Positions 18,129 through 24,933 of a stretch of DNA of 24,933 nucleotides are shown in pieces. Every line of letters begins with the position of its first letter. Position 1 is the stretch's first letter. Origin of the DNA: Larix sibirica (Eukaryota > Streptophyta > Pinopsida > Pinales > Pinaceae); assembly GCA_004151065.3 (NCBI GenBank), contig NWUY0300012849.1:28647-53579 (forward strand). The letters are read 5' to 3'. The notes under the pieces are model-generated. The model saw only the letters and a program-made list of their open reading frames with translations, ran no database searches and was not told the origin of the DNA. The translations under genes were made by a program, and so were the position numbers.

Positions 18129-20029
18129 ATGGGTTACGAGGATATGGTGGACTACGGCAGTGATCATCTGGAGGCTTGTGATATTTGGACCTCTCCAGCT
18201 GGTGGCTCACAGGCTGAGGTGGAGGTAGGTTCTTGGCTGAGAGGTGTGGACATTTCGAGTAAATGGGGGCATTTACCTTTTCCCTCTGTGTTTTCCTAGG
18301 AGGTTGATCTGAACACCCAGTCTCTGGAATGTTTTTTTGGGCTTCTTTCTGTAGTGGATTCCATGGATGGTGGTTTGGGAGGTGTTTCTTGGGGTTTCTC
18401 AGGCCTACATTACCTTTTGTTTACCCCTCCTGCGGCTCTTCTGGATCCGGGTGTGTCGGTTGATCGTCTGGAGGATTCCTGTGACGATTTTTTCTTTGGT
18501 TATGACGGGTATGGTGGGGGGAATCTGGTTTCGCCCGTTGGTCCTATGCTTGGGTCGGACCATCTGAGTGACTTCGGATTTTTGGCGGAGTATCTGGGAA
18601 CTCTTGAACAACGGGGTTGTCCGATTCCTTCGGTGTGCAGGGTTTCAAATCAGGGTCTCAGGTTGGCGCAGGGTGTCGAAGATGGGGAGACTTGCTCCAG
18701 GAAGAAGGTACATCGTAAGTGGTTAAAGAACAAGGGTAAGGGGGTGAATTACAATTTGGGGGAGGATATTGGATTTCATCAAGTCCCAGAGATGACAAAA
18801 TTGACTCTGGTTGGAAGGGATTATGGTAGATCTTTTGCGCTTCGAACGGTGATTAGTTGGGCTGAGCAACAGTGGGCGGGTAAGCTTGGCTATGTGCCTG
18901 ATGTGGTGGCGCTCTCCAGGAACTGGTTCACTTTCCACTTCCCTAAGGAGGACCATGCGTTGTGGGTGCTTAGACGGAACTGGAACTTGAGTCATGCCCC
19001 TTTCTTACTCAAACATTGGGACCCCCTTTTTGATGCTGGTAGGGAGCACATGGACTCTATTCCTCTATGGGTTTGGCTGCCGGGTCTTCCGTTGCACTAT
19101 TGGTCTGCAGAACACTTCAAGAACATTGGAAATATTTTGGGTACATTCCTTGAAGCGGATTTTTCTTTTCTGGAATCCAAGCAGCGGAAGGTTGCTTGCA
19201 TTTTGGTAAATATTAATGTCAGGGAAGGCCTTGTGGAAGAAATGGATCTTTGCTGGGGTCCCTTTATTTTTTTGCAGAAACTGGATTATGAAAATGTTCC
19301 TTTCCGATGTCGCCGATGTCATGAGTATGGGGACCTTGTGGCCAATTGTCAGATGCCTCTGTGGACTCTTAATGGTGCTCATCGTAAGACTAAAGGGGGT
19401 GCTGCGAGAACCTATCATTCTGCTCTGGCTTCTCCTACTCAAGGGGTTTCGACTCAGGTTTCTGAGGATGATTTGGAGTTTCCTTTGGACAGCTATCCTA
19501 CGGTACAGACAGAGGAGATCACTGGTGGTCTGCGCTCGGCTCTGGGTCTCTGAGTGCCCACCTTTTCGGGTACTGTTTTCCCCCCTTGCACTCAGTATTT
19601 TAATTTTTTCATGAAAGATGTTTATGTTTTGGGCCACTTGAGGGTCTTAGGAACTTGACCATTTCCTCTCATCTCCTGAAGCCTCTCCCTCCCCCTTCAA
19701 GGCCCTCTGCTTTGGAGTTGGTAAATGTGTCTACTCTTCCGGCTGTCTCCCTCCCCCCTGACCCCGATCCCCCAGTCTTGGAGGTCTCACCCTTGTCCCC
19801 TCCTATTTCACCCCCCGACTCATCTTCTTCGGGTTATAATCTTTGCTCCTCTGTTAAATCCTCGGGAGGACTGGGGAAAGGGAAGGTGAAACCACCTAAA
19901 GGATGAGGCTGTAAGTCTTTTATCTCCAAGGCACAATCCAAAGCATGCTCGGATGTGCTCGAAGGGAAACAACAATCTATTGAACGGGCACTTAGAGCAG
20001 TGCGAGCCCAGAAGAAGGGCCGGAAATGA
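18129..20029 (+). pseudogene. LINE ORF1 protein, copy B, broken
   Basis: Same as the ORF1 at 9604. ATG at 18129, TAG at 18297-18299, open to TGA at 19551-19553 (399 codons from ATG 18354), DUF4283-like region, then the CRRCHEYGDLVANC knuckle at 19308-19349 with Asp for His. A proline-rich tail follows in another frame with TGA at 19904-19906, and the natural stop is at 20027-20029. The C to A change at 19597 falls after the TGA, in the stretch leading to the frameshift, and does not restore reading. Confidence 0.85.
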
Positions 20030-20772
20030 AAATTATGTCCTTCAACTATCGGGGTCTTGCTGGTCCCCCTAAAAGATCAGCTTTGCGGAGGGTGGTCAAT
20101 CTTGAACATCCTGATATAATGCTGTTACAGGAGATGATGGGTGCTAGGGATATTGTTATATCCCATATGAATTGTTGGTTTCTAGGTTGGTTCTTCGTGG
20201 CTTCGGATACTAGAGGTAGGTCTCGAGGATTGGTTGTTGGGTGGAATGTTGCGAAGGTGAAGGTTTCGAACTTGTGTGGGATGGATTCTGTGTTGGGTGG
20301 TACTTTTTCGGCTCTTGACGTTGAAGGAGATTTCAATGTTATCAACGTCTATGGGCCTTACCTTGAGCGGATTCCATTTTGGGACTCTCTTTTTTCTAAT
20401 TCTCTGATTACTAATGATTTTGTGATTTTGGGTGGGGATCTAAACTTTACCCTGGGACAAGCGGAAGTTTGGGGTCCTCATGCTCAGACTGATCCTCTTA
20501 TGGATTATTTTACCCGGAAATTGGTCGATGGGAACTTGATTGATGTGGAACCTGTCCGCATCAAACCTTCTTGGAAAAATAATCGGGCTAGTGATAGTCG
20601 GGTGGCTAAAAGATTGGATCAGTTTCTTCTGGCAGAACGGTTGGTGGATATGTTCTTTCATTTACGGCAGTGGGTGGGTTGTGGAGGGTGCTCAGATCAC
20701 TTCCTTATTTTTCTTGAACTGTTGGATGGACCATGCAAACCGCCCAGTCCTCTGAAATTTAATAAGGTCTAG
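20026..20772 (+). pseudogene. LINE ORF2, APE endonuclease segment, copy B
   Basis: Same 248 codons as at 11501, ending at TAG 20770-20772. The endonuclease motifs are all present except that codon 199 is CAG here, so KRLDRFL becomes KRLDQFL. R199 lies in a strongly conserved RLDRF block next to D198, so if both sequences are real this copy carries an extra lesion. Confidence 0.92.
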
Positions 20773-21372
20773 CTGAAGGATCCGTCTTTCATTGATGTGT
20801 TACAATCAGTCTCGATTCCTTAATGTCAAGGGGATCCCAGCTCAGCGGCCTTTCAGTTTGCTACAAACATCAAACGTTTGAAGAAGCCCATTAAGAAGTG
20901 GGCCTTTGAGAAGAGGCAAAGGGAGGATTTGGAACTTAAACAGATTGAGGAGGATCCAGCGATTCTTTATGAAGGTGATGGGGGTGGGTTTTTAAATAAT
21001 GTTACTAGAGACTCTGTGGTCCGGCTGGAAGGTCATAGGAACACTATTCTACAGGATAAGGAGGAGACTTGGAGGTTGAAGAGTAGGGCTATTTGGTTGG
21101 AAAGTGGTGATGAAAACTCCAAGTTTTTTCATGTTTATGCTAAGGGCAGGCACTCTTCCAATACTATTTGGAGTTTGGAGAATCAGAATGGAGATGTTCA
21201 ACATTCTTTTGAAGGTATGGCTGAGGTTGGGGTCACTCATTTTCGGAACCTCTTTAAGGCTAGTGAGCAGGTTTCCATTGAAGAAGTGATTTGCGTGGTT
21301 CAATTCTTTCCCCGTTTTGTTGAAGATGAGGACAATAGAGTGCTGATGGGAAATCTCGGAGGATGAATTGAA
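20773..21372 (+). pseudogene. LINE ORF2 linker, copy B
   Basis: Identical in content to 12248-12847, with TAA at 20821-20823, TGA at 21364-21366, and the frameshift into the RT frame at about 21350-21357. Confidence 0.83.
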
Positions 21373-22747
21373 AGAGGTTCTAGCCAGTTTTCAGAAAGAT
21401 TAAAGTCCTGGTCCCAACAGATGGACGATTGAATTCTTCCTTGAGCTCTATGATTTTCTTGGTGATGACCTTCTGAAAGCGGTTGAAGACACCCAACTTG
21501 CTGGTAGGATACCTGCTAGTTTTAACACCACCTTCATTGCTTTGATTCCTAAATTGGACTCCCCAGTTTCCCTGAATGACTTTAGACCTATCTCCCTGTG
21601 CAATTGTATTTACAAGGTCGTTACCAAAATCATTGCAATGCGTATCAAGGTGATCCTCTCTAAACATATTTTTGCTGAGCAGTTTGGGTTTTTGGAGAGC
21701 TGTCAGATTCATGAGGCTATTGGGGTGGCCCAGGAAGGTTTGCACAGTATCAAAACTCATAATTTGAAAGGGGCTGTTCTTAAAATTGATCTTTCCAAGG
21801 CCTATGACAAAGTAAGTTGGCTTTTTTTAAGGTTGTTGCTCACGCATCTTGGTTTTTACATTAGTGTTATCAGATGGATTATGAGTTGCATCACTACTAT
21901 TTCTTTTTCTGTGCTTATCAATGGTGCTGCTTCCCCCTTTTTTCACTCGGGACACGGCCTTCGGTAGGGTTTTCCTCTTTCCCCACTGTTATTTTTGTTA
22001 GTGGCTGAAGGGCTGAGTTGGACTATTTTGGATGCCAGGAGGCATGGTGCTTTTAGGGGTATCCGTATTGCTCATGATCTTCAGATTACTCATATCCTAT
22101 TTGTAGACGATGTCCTTATTTTCTACTCAGGCACAGAACGGGATACTCAAAAGCTCATGGAAATCTTAGTTCTTTTCTCCAGGGCCATGGGGATGGAAAT
22201 AACCTGTGATAAATCAACGCTTACTACTAATTTACTAAGTGATGTGGAGGTGGCTGTATATCTTAGGTTCTTTCCCTTTACCCACTTAGCATTGATGGAT
22301 GGTCTGAAATATTTGGGCTTCAACCTGAAACCCAATGACTACATAAGTTTGGATTGGAAGTGTTTGATTGAGAAGTTGGAGAAGCGTTGAAATGTTGGAG
22401 TCATAGGTGGCTATCTAGGGCAGGGAGACTGGTTTTGGTCAAGTTAGTTTTGGAAGCGATACCTGTGTACTGGATGTCGCTGGTGTGGATCCCGAGGGGC
22501 ATTCTGAATGCAGTCAGACGGTTGTGCTCTTGTTTTTTGTGGAAGGGTAAGGCTGATGCTTTTGTTTCTCCTTGGGTACGCTGGGAGAAGATTGCTACTC
22601 CTAAAGCTCTTGGGGGTTGGGGGCAGAAGAATATCCTTTTTTTCCTCTAAAGCTCCGCCAGCTAAGGGTGGATGGAGATTGATCAAGAGTGGAGGTTTAT
22701 GGGCTTAGGTGATGATCCACAAATATATTGCACCCATTTCGCTTGAA
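21373..22747 (+). pseudogene. LINE ORF2 reverse transcriptase segment, copy B, broken
   Basis: Same lesions as copy A: TAA at 21401-21403, TAG at 21965-21967 in the GLRQG motif, a lost T at about 22387, an extra T in the run at 22637-22643, and TAG at 22706-22708. Motif A Asp codon at 21788-21790 and FVDD aspartates at 22106-22111 are intact. It stops at the n in the same base as copy A. Confidence 0.9.
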
Positions 22748-22748
22748 N
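22748..22748. other. Single-n assembly junction 3 (B to C)
   Basis: Copy B ends after gcttgaa. The next base restarts 1,289 bases earlier in the same LINE (equivalent of 21459). An open frame of 182 codons spanning the n (22709-23257) is a by-product of this join. Confidence 0.88.
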
Positions 22749-24016
22749 TTGGTGATGACCTTCTGAAAGCGGTTGAAGACACCCAACTTGCTGGTAGGAT
22801 ACCTGCTAGTTTTAACACCACCTTCATTGCTTTGATTCCTAAATTGGACTCCCCAGTTTCCCTGAATGACTTTAGACCTATCTCCCTGTGCAATTGTATT
22901 TACAAGGTCGTTACCAAAATCATTGCAATGCGTATCAAGGTGATCCTCTCTAAACATATTTTTGCTGAGCAGTTTGGGTTTTTGGAGAGCTGTCAGATTC
23001 ATGAGGCTATTGGGGTGGCCCAGGAAGGTTTGCACAGTATCAAAACTCATAATTTGAAAGGGGCTGTTCTTAAAATTGATCTTTCCAAGGCCTATGACAA
23101 AGTAAGTTGGCTTTTTTTAAGGTTGTTGCTCACGCATCTTGGTTTTTACATTAGTGTTATCAGATGGATTATGAGTTGCATCACTACTATTTCTTTTTCT
23201 GTGCTTATCAATGGTGCTGCTTCCCCCTTTTTTCACTCGGGACACGGCCTTCGGTAGGGTTTTCCTCTTTCCCCACTGTTATTTTTGTTAGTGGCTGAAG
23301 GGCTGAGTTGGACTATTTTGGATGCCAGGAGGCATGGTGCTTTTAGGGGTATCCGTATTGCTCATGATCTTCAGATTACTCATATCCTATTTGTAGACGA
23401 TGTCCTTATTTTCTACTCAGGCACAGAACGGGATACTCAAAAGCTCATGGAAATCTTAGTTCTTTTCTCCAGGGCCATGGGGATGGAAATAACCTGTGAT
23501 AAATCAACGCTTACTACTAATTTACTAAGTGATGTGGAGGTGGCTGTATATCTTAGGTTCTTTCCCTTTACCCACTTAGCATTGATGGATGGTCTGAAAT
23601 ATTTGGGCTTCAACCTGAAACCCAATGACTACATAAGTTTGGATTGGAAGTGTTTGATTGAGAAGTTGGAGAAGCGTTGAAATGTTGGAGTCATAGGTGG
23701 CTATCTAGGGCAGGGAGACTGGTTTTGGTCAAGTTAGTTTTGGAAGCGATACCTGTGTACTGGATGTCGCTGGTGTGGATCCCGAGGGGCATTCTGAATG
23801 CAGTCAGACGGTTGTGCTCTTGTTTTTTGTGGAAGGGTAAGGCTGATGCTTTTGTTTCTCCTTGGGTACGCTGGGAGAAGATTGCTACTCCTAAAGCTCT
23901 TGGGGGTTGGGGGCAGAAGAATATCCTTTTTTTCCTCTAAAGCTCCGCCAGCTAAGGGTGGATGGAGATTGATCAAGAGTGGAGGTTTATGGGCTAGGTG
24001 ATGATCCACAAATATA
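22749..24016 (+). pseudogene. LINE ORF2 reverse transcriptase segment, copy C, broken
   Basis: It begins in mid-domain (GDDLLKAVEDTQLAGRIP) and repeats the RT of copies A and B with TAG at 23255-23257, a frameshift at about 23677 and the seven-T run at 23927-23933. Near its end it differs from both other copies. It reads ggctagg where they have ggcttagg, and cccagtttcg where they have cccatttcg. With these, the frame here runs LWAR into two stops (about 24000-24005) and then re-enters HPVSLEEW without a net shift. Confidence 0.88.
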
Positions 24017-24343
24017 TTGCACCCAGTTTCGCTTGAAGAGTGGATCAGGAGTCCGGTGAAGTCTCATTCTGGTGGATCTGTTATTTGGAAAGCGGTTGTT
24101 TCGCCTTTTAATCTTCTTGAAAGAGAACTGGTCTGGAGTATTGGCAATGGGCGACTTGTTCGGATTGGTGTGGATCCATGGGTGGGATGTGAAAATCAAC
24201 ATTTACTTCCTGATGGGACGGTGGAAGTTCTGAGACAGCATGGACTGGTGTTTCTTAACCAACTTGCCGACCCTGCAGAATCTGCTCCGGGGTATCAAGC
24301 TTGGAGATGGGCCAATTCCTTTGGACTGCCTGTGGATGAGTAA
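24017..24343 (+). pseudogene. LINE ORF2 region between RT and zf-RVT
   Basis: The frame reads HPVSLEEWIRSP, VIWKAVVSPFNLLERELVWS, IGNGRLVRIGVDPWVG and QAWRWANSFGLPVDE, ending at TAA 24341-24343. The pattern IGNGxxxRxxxDPWxG is typical of plant LINE ORF2 between the RT and the C-terminal zinc-binding region. It has no start of its own (24017 is TTG) and is part of ORF2. The TAA is in frame with the following open block, so it is a premature stop. Confidence 0.85.
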
Positions 24344-24933
24344 CATGAGATCTCCAGGTATATTCGGGTACTAAATCATGATCATATCTGTTTTGATGAG
24401 AATGCCGATGAGTTGGTCTGGGATGCTGATCCATCAGGGGTATATACACCAAAAGGTGGTAATCTGAGGATTGATGAGGATTATGCCCCGAATGACCTGG
24501 TTTGGTGGTGGAAATCTCTTTGGAGAGACAAGAGTCCCCCTAAGGCTAGATTTTTTATGTGGTGTGCTCTAGAGAACCGAGTCCCTACTTGGGGATTTTT
24601 TATAAAACAAAATAAACAGGGGCCTGGGTGGTGTGTGCTGTGCAAATCGAATGGGGAAACGGTTTGTCATCTCTTTTTACATTTCCCATATATTACTACT
24701 GTGTGGGTGGTTTGTGCTAGATTGATCAATGGGAGGTGTCGATGGGAGAGGGATTCTCTGGTTTCTGCATGGAGTACTTGGTTTAATGACCCACTGCTAA
24801 AATCTCTTTGTGCTCTGCCTCTGTTGGTGCTTTGGGGGGTGTGGATTGCCCGTAACGAGCTTATTTTTAATGATAAGTTTTGTCCTCCTCTCATTATTGC
24901 TACAAAATGCTGCGGTCTACTGCCTTCTTTTCT
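24344..24933 (+). pseudogene. LINE ORF2 C-terminal zf-RVT-like region, runs off the window
   Basis: This is an uninterrupted stretch of 196 codons, in frame with the preceding block and open to the window end. It reads YIRVLNHDHI, DELVWDADPSGVYTPKGG, WWWKSLWRDKSPPKARFFMW, then CVLCKSNGETVCHLFLHFPY, VW and LWGVWIARNELIFND. This is the zinc-binding region found after the reverse transcriptase in plant LINEs (zf-RVT). The Cys pair CVLC and the HLFLH histidines are present, but the Cys usually found in HLFLHCP is Phe. It is called a pseudogene only because the rest of ORF2 is broken. Nothing in this segment itself is interrupted. Confidence 0.85.

Larger units (their letters stand above)
14224..22747 (+). 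repeat. Large duplicated unit, copy B
   Basis: Near-identical to 5698-14222. Relative to copy A: 14622 A for T, one T fewer in the T-run near 15213, 16551 G for T, 19597 A for C, 20621 A for G. That is four substitutions and one indel in 8.5 kb. It begins and ends at n junctions. Confidence 0.95.
17918..22747 (+). mobile_element. Younger LINE, copy B, 3' part missing at the n
   Basis: Counterpart of 9393-14222 with the same 5' leader, the same ORF1 and ORF2 lesions and the same truncation at gcttgaa. Two substitutions distinguish it from copy A within the LINE (19597 and 20621). Confidence 0.9.
22749..24933 (+). mobile_element. Younger LINE, copy C: RT segment and 3' continuation
   Basis: From 22749 it repeats 21459-22747 (offset 1290) and then, after gcttgaa at 24031-24037, continues into new LINE sequence to the window end. 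It is the only copy with the C-terminal part of ORF2. The 3' UTR, poly-A tail and target-site duplication lie beyond the window. Confidence 0.9.

Noticed and set aside
5698-22747. Genuine recent segmental duplication
   Set aside because: Not excluded, but single-n junctions, mid-gene ends and a third overlapping contig make misassembly far more likely.
22709-23257. 182-codon frame spanning the n at 22748
   Set aside because: It joins the end of copy B to the start of copy C across an undetermined base. The fusion is a product of the assembly junction.

Overview
This window looks like intergenic DNA from a large, repeat-rich plant genome. A conifer or another gymnosperm is my guess, not something the sequence proves. 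The evidence for a plant is a LINE with a plant-type ORF1 (DUF4283-like region plus zinc knuckle), an ORF2 with APE endonuclease, reverse transcriptase and a C-terminal zf-RVT-like region, and an LTR element primed by initiator tRNA-Met. I found no host protein-coding gene, no RNA gene and no CRISPR array. Every recognisable coding stretch belongs to a retrotransposon, all on the + strand, and all are broken by stops or frameshifts.

Layout. 1-248 is AT-rich flank. 249-2538 is an old satellite: about 185-bp monomers in a roughly 1.3-kb higher-order unit of seven, present about 1.8 times and cut by a single n at 2539. 2540-2894 is non-coding with two GC-rich hairpins. 2895-5425 is a very decayed LINE: the ORF1 tail, endonuclease and reverse transcriptase can still be followed. 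5426-6061 holds short tandem repeats. 6062 to about 8880 is an old LTR retrotransposon with no intact protein. 8881-9392 is AT-rich spacer. 9393-14222 is a younger but dead LINE of the same lineage as the first.

The dominant structure is redundancy. 5698-14222 (copy A) is repeated almost perfectly at 14224-22747 (copy B). The last 1.29 kb of that unit is repeated a third time at 22749-24037 (copy C), which then runs on into the missing 3' part of the LINE up to the window end. Each junction is exactly one n. A and B differ at only five places that I found by eye. The simplest reading is that redundant overlapping contigs or haplotypes were laid end to end in a scaffold. Collapsed, the locus would be about 15.1 kb.

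How the parts work together: in the younger LINE, ORF1 (RNA-binding) and ORF2 (endonuclease and reverse transcriptase) overlap by the four bases ATGA, and the same ATGA overlap survives in the decayed older LINE. This suggests stop-start coupled translation as a lineage trait. I found no convincing undescribed biological system. The points most worth checking are the assembly duplication, the conserved ATGA junction, the seven-monomer satellite and the tandem repeats in the LTR element leader.
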